From Yarrowia lipolytica (Eukaryota > Ascomycota > Dipodascomycetes > Dipodascales): DNA of 64,000 nt. The notes beneath the pieces were generated by a model, which saw nothing but the letters and a program-made list of their open reading frames with translations, searched no databases and was not told the origin of the DNA. The stretch is taken from positions 248,001-312,000 of the forward strand of contig NC_090773.1 in assembly GCF_001761485.1 (NCBI RefSeq). The letters are read 5' to 3'. This document shows, piece after piece, positions 41,577 to 52,339 of the stretch (its first letter is position 1; each line of letters begins with the position of its first letter). Position numbers and translations under genes: made by a program.

Positions 41577-44500
41577 ATGTCTTTCACCTCTACTACCACC
41601 CCTTCTAAAGCCCCATGTAAGAGCACCCAGGCCAAAATGAAATCTCCGAATGTTAAAGTCATCACGGCTAACATCGGCGGTTTTAAGATGGCGGAAGCGC
41701 TTAACCGATTACCCGACACCATTGTAAACATTATTCGAACTACTCACTACCCCGATCTCGTCCTTCTTCAAGAGACGAACTGGGTGGACTCCTCCCTACA
41801 AACCGCTCAACAAATCATTTCAAACTCGCCCTACCCGGGGGGCAGACACTACACCCTCCTCGGCTCCACAGCTGGTGTTTCTAATAGAAGCGTCGGCGTG
41901 GGGCTAGTCTATTCCGACAACGTCACCATCACAAACTTTACAACAGTTTTTGAATACTTCCCAGCCCTAGACAACAGACTGTGTTTGGCCGACGTGCACA
42001 TCAAAGGCACCGACAGACACCTATCGCTGATCAACGTATACGCACCAAACGAGCAGGGAGCCTCCCCCTTCACTAACCGGCAGTTCTACCAGTCACTAGA
42101 CGACTATCTACGCCTCCATCCCTGCCAATACCCCCTGATAGCGGCAGGCGATTGGAACGCGGTCGCCTCCAACGACGGCAGGATTGGCGAAAAAGTGACG
42201 ACTCACCTTAAGGACTTCTTAGCTAACTGGGACTTACTAGACACCTACACTCTAATCAGCAAACACAGAAAAGGCCTCTACACTCACACCAACAACAGCC
42301 GCGGAGCTGGCAGGCGCCTGGATCAGCTGCACATCTCTTCGACACTCTCACAGTGGATCAAATCCACACAACTGGTAACCAACAAGCAGGGTCACAACAT
42401 CACGAAGTCCTCTCACCACGCGGTCCAATTCGTCTTTAACTTTGGCAACCTCACCCAGCGACAAGACAGAGGCCCAGGCACCTGGAGGATGCCCTGGTGG
42501 GTTTTTGATACAGAGTACATTGCTTGGCTCAAGTTCCACGTCAAATCCATTCTGAAGCGATATGGTCCTTTGAAGCCCAGCCTGAAGCTGCAATGCCTGA
42601 AAGAAAACATTAAGGTCACCATCCAACAGGAAGCCAAAAACCGCGCACTTCGAGATTCCAACCACCCAGACAACAGACGCCGCGAGGCCCTCATGGCAAC
42701 AGCCTCAGACTGGCAAGCCTACCCAGCTAACGAGCCATACCCGATGCTCCATGCTCGGGTCGAACAATCCAAGCAACAGATGGAGATCCACTCCCTACGG
42801 AACCACCAAGGCCGAGTGAAGACCGACACCTCCTCTCTCTGCGACATCTCAGCTCGATACTTTGACAACATCTTCGACAGAGCTGCCGATATCAACGACA
42901 CCGACGACAGCGCCTTTTTAGACCTCTTCCCCGAAGAAACCCGGAGGGTGAATACAGCTAACCCAAGCCTGGACTCGTCTTTTACCAAGGAGGAGATCTT
43001 CGATACCATCAAGGCGTCTACGCACAACAGCGCGCCAGGGCCAGACGGCATCCCGTACAGGTTCTACCGCGACTGCTGGGATGAGCTGGGGGACTTGATG
43101 ACGGACGTCTACAACGAAGCTGGAGCCGACTCGCCCATCAGCACCGAACGCAACACCGCTATCATCAAACTACTGTACAAGTCGGGAGATCAGGCCGACA
43201 TCTCCAACTACAGGCCTATTTCTTTGATCAACACAGAGGTGAAGATCTACACACAGCTCATTAACAAAGCCATCCAGAACATTCTTCCGGACAGCATTCA
43301 CGGCGCCCAAAACGGTTTCGTACCGGGTCGACACATCACTAACAATCTCGACACCATGGATCATTTTTGCAACGCCTACTCCCAGCTGAACATGGGTTGG
43401 GTCGTAGGATCACTGGACTTCCGGAAAGCCTACGACACTATCAGCCAGAGTTGGGTGATAAAGACGCTTCGAAATGTGGGTGTCTCGGAACTGATGATCA
43501 ACCGTATCCTAGCTGTACAACAGAACGCAGTAACGAGAATCAACATCAGAGGTGTCCTATCTCGCCCAGTCCGCATCAAGATCGGAGTGAGACAAGGATG
43601 CCCTCTCTCTCCAACCCTCTTCATCATCGCAGTAGACGCACTTGTGCGTCGTCTGGACCGAGAGATGTTTGGACTGGCCCCAGGCCTGCCACTATCCCAC
43701 CACCACACCACTGGGCACAGGCCGCCACAACCCCCTACTCACCCGGAGGCAGTGGCAGCTGGACACATGAAGGTGTCGGCTTTCGCGGACGACATAGCGG
43801 TGTTCCTCAACAACATCCAGGACGTGGCCACGGTTGGTAGAGTGCTCTGCCTCTTCCAACGGGTCTCAGGCCTCACACTAAACCCGTCAAAGACGGTGCT
43901 TCAGAAGATCGGCCCCCCCGATTGTTTTGTTCCACTAACCTTTATTGACGCAGAATGGCAGCGAACAATTGACGCCACCTGGCCAACCGACAACAACACA
44001 CGACAGGCCCCGACGCTCCGGACATCTGACAACATTTTCCGGTACCTCGGAGTACACTTCGGAAATCGCGAAAGGTTGGACACGCACTACGCTCAGATCA
44101 AGGAGGACCTCAAGGAGTCGCTGCGACGCCTTTCACTATGGGGTCTCCCCTATTACAGCAAGGCGTGGATGATCAACATCTACTTCTTCTCGAAACTGAA
44201 TTTCCTTGGACCCTACGTCAGCCAGATCGACAACACCTTCATCCGAGAGCTGAACGAACTAGCGTGCGACAAGATCAACAAATTATCACCCGACAAAACA
44301 CGCAAAACCTTCAGCAATGGTTTCATCCAAACTCCGGTAGGCAGAGGAGGACTGAACCTGCGGGACATGGGACGTTTCATGGTGTGCCTGAAGGCCGCTC
44401 GGGCTTACAGGTTCTTCCATGGCTCATCGCCGGCCCTTTGGGACTGCACCTTCCAGTTCTACAGCAGAACTCACAGTCTCACACAGGAAAAGCCACACCA

Positions 44501-45479
44501 GCGCGTCGACTGCCGCTTTCCGACAGGCCAAGCTTGGGGCTACGCAGCCTCCCCCACCATGCGAGACGCAATCAGAGCTTCTTTCGAGCTCAACAAGCCC
44601 CTCACCGCGGAACATGCCAACCCTCGAGAAGATCACGAGCCCTCTACAACAGACACAGTTAATCACAGAATCTGGGAACGAAACCAGGTGAACGTGAGAG
44701 CAGCAGAATCTTTCCGGGAAGCACACGTCGACATCGCAGCCGCGAGACGATACCATCCGGTCAGAATGGTGTCCACAGCGGAAATCGACCACCTCCGGTG
44801 GAGCATGGGACCACTTACTCTAGAGAACTTCATGTTTCACAAGACCTCGTCTCCCGACTTGCCAAACTTCCCACACACACTTGCACGACCGAAGAAGTGG
44901 ACTCAACGAAGCGACTACGGGGGCATCTCTGACGACATGGTCTGGCAGGAGGTAATGCATGACCTTCGAAAACACTACATCGCCGACGCCAACAAAGCAC
45001 AAGTTCTTCACCTCATGCGGATATCTCGACTTCCGCTCGTGAAATGGAGATACCCTGACGACCACGTTTTCACCAAGAAGAATCCAGGATGCGGGCTCTG
45101 TGATAAGGCCATCATTCAGGATCTGCACGAGCATATCTTCTGCAAGTGCGAAGTTCTTCTTTCCATGTTGACCAGGATGAAGATTCCGTCAGTGGACTCT
45201 CTAAAGGACTGGATCTTTACCGAGTCGAAATGTGGAGTACTCCCCTCTTTCCCAGGGCATGTGAACAGTGACGCCCCCCGGAAACATCAACAAGTCAAGA
45301 CACGCAAATATCTGCGGGAATTGGCTTATGGGATCTGGAAGATGGAGAGATCCCTCCGGTACTCAGGGGACGACGCCACCCTGGGACATGTCCAACAGGG
45401 TTTGCTTCAATTCCTGAAGGAAGCCCAGATGTGTTTCTACGATGGACAACCGCCAGCACTTCACGATGAGCGAGAGTAG
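41577..45479 (+). CDS. LINE ORF2 protein: AP-endonuclease and reverse transcriptase
   Basis: A 1300-residue polyprotein that nicks target DNA and copies element RNA onto it. The N-terminal 230 residues are an APE-type endonuclease: VITANIGGFK, VLLQETNW, LINVYAPN, AAGDWNAV and a late SSHHAV His motif. Reverse transcriptase follows: IIKLLYKSGDQADISNYRPIS, GSLDFRKAYDTI near residue 615, GVRQGCPLSPTLF and the catalytic FADDIAVF near 735. Near the C-terminus is CGLCDKAIIQDLHEHIFC, the CX2CX8HX4C finger common in LINE ORF2 proteins. The ATG lies two bases after the ORF1 stop (TAAGCATG), in a different frame, so translation probably restarts after termination. All catalytic motifs look intact. Confidence 0.95.
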   Translation: MSFTSTTTPSKAPCKSTQAKMKSPNVKVITANIGGFKMAEALNRLPDTIVNIIRTTHYPDLVLLQETNWVDSSLQTAQQIISNSPYPGGRHYTLLGSTAGVSNRSVGVGLVYSDNVTITNFTTVFEYFPALDNRLCLADVHIKGTDRHLSLINVYAPNEQGASPFTNRQFYQSLDDYLRLHPCQYPLIAAGDWNAVASNDGRIGEKVTTHLKDFLANWDLLDTYTLISKHRKGLYTHTNNSRGAGRRLDQLHISSTLSQWIKSTQLVTNKQGHNITKSSHHAVQFVFNFGNLTQRQDRGPGTWRMPWWVFDTEYIAWLKFHVKSILKRYGPLKPSLKLQCLKENIKVTIQQEAKNRALRDSNHPDNRRREALMATASDWQAYPANEPYPMLHARVEQSKQQMEIHSLRNHQGRVKTDTSSLCDISARYFDNIFDRAADINDTDDSAFLDLFPEETRRVNTANPSLDSSFTKEEIFDTIKASTHNSAPGPDGIPYRFYRDCWDELGDLMTDVYNEAGADSPISTERNTAIIKLLYKSGDQADISNYRPISLINTEVKIYTQLINKAIQNILPDSIHGAQNGFVPGRHITNNLDTMDHFCNAYSQLNMGWVVGSLDFRKAYDTISQSWVIKTLRNVGVSELMINRILAVQQNAVTRINIRGVLSRPVRIKIGVRQGCPLSPTLFIIAVDALVRRLDREMFGLAPGLPLSHHHTTGHRPPQPPTHPEAVAAGHMKVSAFADDIAVFLNNIQDVATVGRVLCLFQRVSGLTLNPSKTVLQKIGPPDCFVPLTFIDAEWQRTIDATWPTDNNTRQAPTLRTSDNIFRYLGVHFGNRERLDTHYAQIKEDLKESLRRLSLWGLPYYSKAWMINIYFFSKLNFLGPYVSQIDNTFIRELNELACDKINKLSPDKTRKTFSNGFIQTPVGRGGLNLRDMGRFMVCLKAARAYRFFHGSSPALWDCTFQFYSRTHSLTQEKPHQRVDCRFPTGQAWGYAASPTMRDAIRASFELNKPLTAEHANPREDHEPSTTDTVNHRIWERNQVNVRAAESFREAHVDIAAARRYHPVRMVSTAEIDHLRWSMGPLTLENFMFHKTSSPDLPNFPHTLARPKKWTQRSDYGGISDDMVWQEVMHDLRKHYIADANKAQVLHLMRISRLPLVKWRYPDDHVFTKKNPGCGLCDKAIIQDLHEHIFCKCEVLLSMLTRMKIPSVDSLKDWIFTESKCGVLPSFPGHVNSDAPRKHQQVKTRKYLRELAYGIWKMERSLRYSGDDATLGHVQQGLLQFLKEAQMCFYDGQPPALHDERE

Positions 45480-45899
45480 ACACAGTAGCAAGCGTAAAAG
45501 GCGGCCGAGGCCACCGAGAGAACAGCGTAGCAGGGCGCGTAGTCACCACAGGGGACGCAGAACCAAACCAATGACGAAGAAGAACCACAAGGAGAAGTTT
45601 TCAAAGGCAATGCAAATGAAGAGGGCAATGGAAGGATTGAGATTAGAGAACTGGAGACTGGAGTGGCGTTTTCCCGATGAACGAACAAACACGCGAAGCT
45701 ATGTGGACCAACATACAACACGGACTGAACCAGGTTTTTTTATGATTTTTTTACTGGAAATAGGTACGTGCCAAGTTGGACCATGACACTAAACGTGTTT
45801 AATTAGTAATATTCGTGTAAGCGTACATTCATTTCAAAGGTTATTCTTTCACGGCAAAGTTATAATTAAATGAATGTATATGCAGAAAAAAAAAAAAAA

Positions 45900-46090
45900 C
45901 AATCCAAGTGGGCTAATTGCAAGCGGCCCAATCCTCTTTTCAAGACCAAGTCTCTACCTGAGCAAGCTGAGCTACTGTATGCTACATCTACACCTACCTA
46001 TACAGATCCGAATTACGTGTAAATAATGCATGACTAAATTCTGGAATAGGAGTCAGGACTGGAGCCAAGAAAGGTGTGCTAGCCAGCGCA
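45900..46090. other. 3' flank of the LINE
   Basis: A short interval between the LINE tail and the cupin gene stop. A tRNA-like string was considered here and rejected. Confidence 0.4.
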
Positions 46091-46450
46091 CTACACCTGC
46101 CCCTTGGGTCTCAATCCCACGAAAAAGTTCAGCGCATAATCATCCGTGTCGAACGTAATCTCGTCGCCGTCGTGGAAGTAGAAGATATCACCCGGCTTGG
46201 CGTCGACTGTCTGGGTGCCGTCACTGACCCGCATGCCGCCTTCGACACAGATCTTCATCTCGTCGTAGTCGTACTTGTACTTGAGCGGCTCACCCTTCAA
46301 CTGCCGGAAGAAGCCGGCCGACAGCTGCTTATCGGGGGGAGCATCCGAGTTGAGCAGGTCTCCGAGGTACGAGTTGTTACCCGCAATTAGAGGCAGTTGG
46401 GATGTGGAGGTGTGCTCCTGCTGGGCCTGTTTGATGTAGATCATTCCCAT
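46091..46450 (-). CDS. Small EutQ-like cupin
   Basis: A 119-residue single-domain cupin. The double-stranded beta-helix pattern is visible: KYKYDYDEMKICVEGGMRVSDG (strands around the first cupin motif), then AKPGDIFYFHDGDEITFDTDDYALNFFVG (the PGD turn and second motif). The first motif lacks the usual HxH pair and has Tyr, Asp and Glu instead, as in EutQ-type cupins related to ethanolamine utilisation proteins. No signal peptide or membrane segment. In yeasts such proteins are uncharacterised; a small-molecule enzyme or metal-binding role is possible. Two ATGs lie two codons apart at the start. It lies close to the 3' end of the LINE, which may influence its 3' region but does not interrupt it. 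Confidence 0.75.
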   Translation of the reverse strand: MGMIYIKQAQQEHTSTSQLPLIAGNNSYLGDLLNSDAPPDKQLSAGFFRQLKGEPLKYKYDYDEMKICVEGGMRVSDGTQTVDAKPGDIFYFHDGDEITFDTDDYALNFFVGLRPKGQV

Positions 46451-48884
46451 TATGAGATTGAGGGATAAGGGTGGTGACTGGCGACTGGTGGCTGGAGTAG
46501 ATTTACCCGAATGGTGTAGATGGGGGAGTACAGTAGGGAAACTGAACTAGAGTGGATGTATATGGTAGGATAGGTGGCACAGATTTCTCTTGTTTGTGAA
46601 GTCTGTGACTGTTGCTGTCGATGTCTGTCGCTGTTGATGGATGTAGCTGCTCTGTGTCTGATCTGATACCGAGTTAACCGGACCCAGGCTAGTCTTATAT
46701 ACTTGTCTTTGGCACCATGATGGCTTGTGACAGATAACAATTGGGTTTGCTATCTGAAATATTGGGAGGGGCTTAGAGTTGGCCCCATCCCAGAAGGGCA
46801 AAGAGATCCGTATGGGGGAGAATTGGGTGGATGAGTCGTGGGGATTTTGGCAAAATGAGAGAAAAGGTCGGTATTTCCGGTCACGTGATATGTTTTTCCA
46901 TGTTATTTTCTTCCATTTCTCTTGTGGTCTTCAACTACGATACAAATACGAGTACTCTTTTCTCCTATGTACATACATACTGTATCAAGGTTCAGGAATA
47001 AATGCCCTTTACGGGACGTGTGGATGTTGTGTGGGATTTGTCTGTGAGCCGGTTTCACATTCGAGTTTTTTTGAGAATTGTTTTTTATTGCAGCTTACTG
47101 TCCAATCAGGAGACGTTTCTAACGACTGAACATATTGGCATGATCCCCTCTTTCGCCTAGCCTCAACTCCACGTCTCATTTTAGCCGCCTTTTCCGATTG
47201 CACTGTCTAATAGAGTTGAACTGATAAGACATGTATATCAGGGCTGACACAAGTGGTGGTACAAAATGGTCTAATCGAGTCGATTTTGAAACGCAAAAGT
47301 CTCAGTCTCATCTCCATCCACATTAAACCTCAATTGAGGGTTGTTATTGCCCCACAAATCACTGTTTCATGCCGTCAAGGGCCTCCCTCCAACTCAGCTA
47401 TCATGCATAATCGCCCAGACTTATCTCCACAAATTAAGTTGGTCGCACCAGCATTTGAGACTTGTAGATGGACTCGACCCCACAGACTCAAAGGGGTAAA
47501 AACTGGCGCCAGGAAACGAGAATGAGCCTAGAATCGGACTTGGGCGGCCTAGTCGAGAAAAGCGACCCAGTCGAGCTAAGTACTCATCGTCTTTGGGCCA
47601 CTTTGTAGAGGCCTCTCGTATCCTGTTTTCCCCTATCTTTAGCTTAAATAAACCATGACGTAGATTATGCATACCGATATCGAACATGTATCGTACAGTA
47701 TGTACTTGTATCGCGCACTTGTGTGGTATTTTACAACAGACAGACGGGCCAGAAAGATGCTCCGAAAGTGCTCCCAAATCTTTAATGAGCCGCATCAACG
47801 GCTTCTCTTCATCCGATGGGACCACAACCGCCCCGACAACAACCTACGGGTAGACGTCGTGGATGCCGTTCAAACTACTTGTAGCAGGATTATTAGATCA
47901 CGTGTGGGATATTTGATCATGTGAGAGCTAGTATATCTCGTGACGGCTATTCGGTAACCTGAAATATAGCATTGAATCGAAAAAAACGTATTTATTTTTT
48001 ATCATCTTTTAATTTTTTGATTATTTTTTTATCATGTTTTGATTCTGTCGGTTCTAGTAAGGTGGAGATGATAAGACCAGAGACTCAAATTACAACAAAG
48101 ATCAAAAACAAGAACGCCGTAAAGACGTCCAAATAACTCTCTGGATGACTCTTCACGTGACCTGGCGACTTTATCAATGCTCTCTATCCCACGTGACTTT
48201 CTGCGTTCTTCATCACTCTTGGAAAGTGTGTTTCTTGTGCTTGATGATTAGGCACACAATATCATCCCAATAGGAAACCATTTCGAAAAACTGCTGAAAA
48301 ACTCGTTATATATCCAAGGTCACGTGACCAAGAACCAAAAAGACCACCAATCCCAAAAAACCTGGAATATCAGTCGCGGTTACATGGGCTATGTTTATCT
48401 TCAGCTGGTGGTCGATGATTTACTTGTGATGATGTAAAACAACTAAAATGGAAGAATTGGTCAAATAACTTGCACTAAGATAGATATTTCAGGTAAGGAC
48501 TCAATAATCGCCCCAAAACATCTCTAACGATATCCCTGTCGGATTTATAGCTCGATTATTTACGAGTAATATCATCTTATCTCAATCATGGAAGCTGTGT
48601 TGCCTCTGACACCAGTATGTTAGACATTGATCATTATAGATGCCATTTACAGTACAGTACCCCTACTCACAGAATTCTGAAGGTGAAGTTTGAGCTATAG
48701 ACTAACAGCCAGTCTCTAGTCTACCAATATCATCATTTTGTTATTGACGATAAGCCGTCTCTACCTAGGACCGTTTTCAAGTTACCATACTCGTACAGTA
48801 TAACTCAGAGCTCGCAGTTCATCATCAACTCCGCTTCGTTCAATTAACGCAACATGGTTTTTAATAAATATATAAATACGCTCT
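46451..48884. other. Gene-free interval
   Basis: About 2.4 kb between cupin and transcription factor genes. It contains CACGTG boxes near 46882, 47898, 48153, 48190 and 48321, a CTACTTGTAG word at 47875-47884 and a T-rich stretch at 47988-48055. No supportable gene. Confidence 0.4.
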
Positions 48885-51074
48885 TCAACCGAGTAAGACC
48901 TCCCATCGCCAGTTTTTCATGACCTGGCTCCAATACGCGGGAGAAGTCACCCCCACGGGCTCTCCTCTCCAACCCATCCGGTCCCTCTGTCTCCACACCT
49001 CCTCCATGACCTCAACAGCCCGGTCCACGTTGCCAATCCACAACCGCACCGCTAGAGACTCCCATCTGCTCTTCACAAAGTGTCTCTGAGTTCCTTGGGC
49101 TTCACATCCGGCCACAAGGAGCGGGAAAATATGCGTTGTACACGTTCTGCTGCTTGTGGGGATATCGTCCAACAGCTGTAATATTCGCTGAGTGGTGGTT
49201 GGAAGCGGCTCGCTCTGCACCTGCGGCACAGACTGCACAAGATGGATCATGGCTGCGTAGCGGTACGCCTCTGCTGTGTTGAGACAGCTCTTAAGATCCC
49301 AATCGGGGTCGTTGACAAAGTATTGCACTGCTGTTGCGGGCCGCCATTGCTGCAGCAACCGCATGAGGGCTGCTGCTTGAGTGACTGTTGACGCGTCCGA
49401 TTCGAACTGCGCCACCCGATTAGCCAGGGTGCCAATCTTGCCGATGACGGGAAACAGTGTCTGCGCACACCCTAACAGAGGGTCGATGCCGTCAGCTGCT
49501 CCCGGAGGATGCATGTCCTTAGCATGGGGCCGGATGACTGGAGGCGGGGACGTGGACAGGTCCGGAAGCTGTTGCTGCAGCTGTATAAGGTCGGCCGACA
49601 TCACCGGCGCAATGTCAAGCGGATCCTCTCCCGCGCCGCTGAGATGCGGGTCGCCACCCACTTCCAACACATCATCGTCGTCGGGGACACCCGAAGAAGT
49701 CAACCGGGCCAGCACGTCAAGGTAGACGTACGAGTTGTACAGAAACAGCAGCCACGAGGGAAGGCGCCGGTTATACTTGGCCAGTAGACCTTTGACCAGG
49801 GGCTTGGAACCACGTAGATGCAACATGCCTGTTGTAATGTGCTGGTCCCACGACTCTGCGAATGCCAGAGAAAGGGTTGTGGCGAGGGCTACGTGCGGCT
49901 GCAGAGTGCTGATACCGCTGGCGAGGAGTTGAATCGACTCTCGCATGTGTGTGAACGCCTCGCGGCGAATCTCAATGTTACCTCTGGCTGTATGGAAGAG
50001 CGTCATGGCAGCAATGGCATGGTACAGCACGGGGTTGTGTTGTGCCAGGGGCCAAAGGGACGTTCGCCAGGGATTGTCGCTAGGACCGTCCTTGATGGTG
50101 ACAATTCCGCAGGTGTGGTGGTCAAACAGGCGGGAGATGCGTGTGTAGTAATCGTCCATGGGCGGGGGCACGTATGATACGTACACGTTAGCGGCAGAAT
50201 GTGTACGGTTTTGTGCCACGACTGCATTCAGTGCCACGGTGCCAGCGTCAGAATTTGCGGTATGACTTGGCTGGAGTTGATTGTGATGCAAGTTGGATTG
50301 TAGTAGATGGTGTTGATGCGGAGCCTGGGATGGCTGTAGTTGATGCTGATTCTGGTTCTGGGATTGTAGAAGCGGGGTGTGCTGGTTGTGGTTTCCAGGC
50401 TTGGAAACATGGTGGAAAGATTGAAGTGGCTCGGTGAGTGGTTGCACTACCGCCTGGATGACTGGTTGGGTCTGAGTCGGTCTCCCGACATGGGCCGGCG
50501 CCAGATTGACCTGGATCGGTTCTGATTTGACGCTGTCCAGCGCAAACTGGTCAAGGCCAGCCATGCCGTTTGCTGCGATGGTCATCCCACTAGGGGTGCC
50601 TCTGATATCAACGCTGTGATGGCGGGTACCTGTTGGGGCCGAATCAGAGGGAACTGACACAGCGCCCTCGCTCATGACCCGGCGTTTGACTGCCGTTGCT
50701 CCGTCATTATTGCCACTCTCCGACACCCGCTTCTTGGTGGAGACCGCGTAATTATGGTACGGCGCGAACATGATGTCGGGGGTGGAGTTGGGGTGGTTGA
50801 CGAAGCTCGCTGGCTCGAACTTGGCGTCGGAGTTGGTCTTCTGGGTGACCGGGGTGCGTCCATGGTACTCAAAGTCCTGTTTGTGGGGCTTTTCGTTCGG
50901 CGCAGCGTCCTTGGGCATGCCCTTGAAGCTCTTCCACTTGAACGAGGTGGCATAACCCTCGCAGGTGAGGCCCCGTTTCTGGCACTCCAGACAGCCCGGT
51001 TTCGTCTCGTCGCACTTGCTGCGGCGTCGCTTGCACGTGATGCAGCCGGCGCGGCTCTTTTTCGGTTGTCCCAT
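48885..51074 (-). CDS. Zn2Cys6 transcription factor, Fungal_trans_2 type
   Basis: A nuclear DNA-binding regulator of 729 residues. From the chosen ATG (51074, MGQPKKSRAG) the binuclear zinc cluster begins at once: CITCKRRRSKCDE, then GCLECQKRGLTCEGY, spacing CX2CX6CX6CX2CX6C, followed by a basic/aromatic linker (FKWKSF). The GY..xFKW continuation is typical of the Acr2/Lys14/Arg81-like branch with a Fungal_trans_2 domain. The centre is rich in Gln, His and Asn (about 225-280), a likely activation region. The C-terminal 400 residues are helical (YYTRISRLFDHHTCGIV, LYHAIAAMTLFHTARG, WLLFLYNSYVYLDVLARLT), matching the family's effector domain. The frame is open 13 codons further up (51113); the second ATG is preferred because the cluster lies near the start. 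Target genes are unknown. Confidence 0.9.
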   Translation of the reverse strand: MGQPKKSRAGCITCKRRRSKCDETKPGCLECQKRGLTCEGYATSFKWKSFKGMPKDAAPNEKPHKQDFEYHGRTPVTQKTNSDAKFEPASFVNHPNSTPDIMFAPYHNYAVSTKKRVSESGNNDGATAVKRRVMSEGAVSVPSDSAPTGTRHHSVDIRGTPSGMTIAANGMAGLDQFALDSVKSEPIQVNLAPAHVGRPTQTQPVIQAVVQPLTEPLQSFHHVSKPGNHNQHTPLLQSQNQNQHQLQPSQAPHQHHLLQSNLHHNQLQPSHTANSDAGTVALNAVVAQNRTHSAANVYVSYVPPPMDDYYTRISRLFDHHTCGIVTIKDGPSDNPWRTSLWPLAQHNPVLYHAIAAMTLFHTARGNIEIRREAFTHMRESIQLLASGISTLQPHVALATTLSLAFAESWDQHITTGMLHLRGSKPLVKGLLAKYNRRLPSWLLFLYNSYVYLDVLARLTSSGVPDDDDVLEVGGDPHLSGAGEDPLDIAPVMSADLIQLQQQLPDLSTSPPPVIRPHAKDMHPPGAADGIDPLLGCAQTLFPVIGKIGTLANRVAQFESDASTVTQAAALMRLLQQWRPATAVQYFVNDPDWDLKSCLNTAEAYRYAAMIHLVQSVPQVQSEPLPTTTQRILQLLDDIPTSSRTCTTHIFPLLVAGCEAQGTQRHFVKSRWESLAVRLWIGNVDRAVEVMEEVWRQRDRMGWRGEPVGVTSPAYWSQVMKNWRWEVLLG

Positions 51075-51559
51075 GGCGAAGGCGCGGAATCTGGGCTCAC
51101 GGACGTTGTGCAATTGTGCTCTAGCTGAACTTGGTGATCTTCGTCTGCAACAAGGTTCAGAGTGGTAGTAGAGCTACAAGTACATACTCATACAGAGGGG
51201 TAGTCATAGTGCTGCAGTTGAGTCACGGGCGGCATTTGATGCACCACGGGCTTCGGGCCGGCTGTAGCTGCCCAGTTTTCGGTCGGCATATTCCACCAGC
51301 CACCAGCCACCCGGTGTATGCGCCACGTTCACCCGTAGTTGAAGCTTTCATTTAGTAGCTGTGTAGATTTGAAGATAGTGTATCTGACAGGATGGTGATA
51401 AGGAAGAAAAGATACCGTGCTGTGGCCAACAACTACTGGTTGTAGCTACGTAGAGGCGATACAGGTTTACAGTACTGGTATTCCACTTTTCAGTTGAGTA
51501 CTCATCTCCTAGCCACTACGCTACTTGTAGACGATTGACCACATTTTCTCAAACGAACA

Positions 51560-51660
51560 AACGAAGAAAGAAAAATGAAAATGAAAAAAGAAAAAAGAAG
51601 AAAGAGAAAAGAAGAAAGGAAAAAAAGAAAGAAAAAAAAAGAAAAAGAAACAAGAGGAAA
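51560..51660. repeat. Purine-only tract (GA/AAG-rich)
   Basis: About 100 bases of almost pure A and G on the + strand, built from GAAAGAAAAA-like units with few interruptions. Such polypurine tracts can form triplex DNA and exclude nucleosomes. Confidence 0.8.
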
Positions 51661-51735
51661 ATTAATATCCGACACAATACGTGAGTACTAACTACAGTAC
51701 ATGCACATTTGGGTGGGCTCCAAACTCACTGAATT

Positions 51736-51815
51736 GGAGGTCGATGGAGGTCAATGGAGGTTGACGGAGGTCAATGAAGGTCAATGAAGGTCAATGAAGG
51801 TCAATGAAGGTCAAT
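51736..51815. repeat. 10-bp tandem repeat, eight units
   Basis: Eight consecutive 10-bp units. The early ones read GGAGGTCGAT, GGAGGTCAAT and GGAGGTTGAC; the last four are identical GAAGGTCAAT. Identity rises to the right, suggesting recent growth at that end. Confidence 0.95.
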
Positions 51816-51890
51816 GCTCAATACCTGGATCTGCCCCAGGACTCGTCCACGCGCAATCGTGCATTAGCGTGGAATTAGCGTGGAATTATT

Positions 51891-51950
51891 GTAGCTCGAA
51901 TTAACGTAGCTCGAATTAACGTAGCTCGAATTAACGTTGCTCGAATTAAC
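51891..51950. repeat. 15-bp tandem repeat, four units
   Basis: Four back-to-back copies of GTAGCTCGAATTAAC; the last has one substitution (GTTGCTCGAATTAAC). Just to the left TTAGCGTGGAA occurs twice. It lies about 75 bp from the 10-bp repeat. Confidence 0.95.
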
Positions 51951-52339
51951 TCCCTTGGAACCTCTAGAGTCTGTTCCTAGGCTACAAGTGCACTTGTAGG
52001 AGGCACGGTTACCTCCAAATAAATACAATCAAAATGAACCGCGTGTACAAATACGAGTACAAAAATCGAACTACAAGTGCTGTAATCTTACGTACCATAT
52101 CGCCTTTCCTCTAAATTCATTTGATTGAAAGCAACTCACCTCACTTACCATACGCCAAGATGGATATGTTTAAAAAAAAGTTGGAGTTGGAGGGGTCCAT
52201 ACATGCGGGAAAAATACTCACCCAAAAGACGCCCACAGCCGCGAAAAGCCGCTTAATAAAGACCTTTCAACTGCGATAAGATGCAGAGCCCCTCAACGAG
52301 ACGCAGAGCCCCCCACCAAGCCGCTCTGGACAGATTATG

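Larger units (their letters stand above)
39291..45899 (+). mobile_element. Ylli-type non-LTR retrotransposon (L1 clade LINE), both ORFs open
   Basis: A LINE of about 6.5 kb: short 5' leader, ORF1 (nucleic-acid-binding), ORF2 (endonuclease plus reverse transcriptase), a 3' UTR of about 400 bp and a 14-base A tail at 45886-45899. It corresponds to Ylli, the L1-clade element described from Y. lipolytica at about 6.4 kb (from memory). The 5' boundary is approximate. Both ORFs are intact over their whole length, so this copy may be mobile. Two 5'-truncated relatives lie at 19168-19616 and 26820-27286. I found no obvious target-site duplication. Confidence 0.9.

Noticed and set aside
45907-45980. 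Possible tRNA on the - strand beside the LINE tail (TAGCTCAG...GGTAGAG)
   Set aside because: A D-arm-like string is present but there is no convincing anticodon arm or GGTTCGANTCC box, and acceptor ends do not pair.
51730-51955. CRISPR-like array
   Set aside because: The units are contiguous tandem repeats of 10 and 15 bp without spacers, in eukaryotic DNA.
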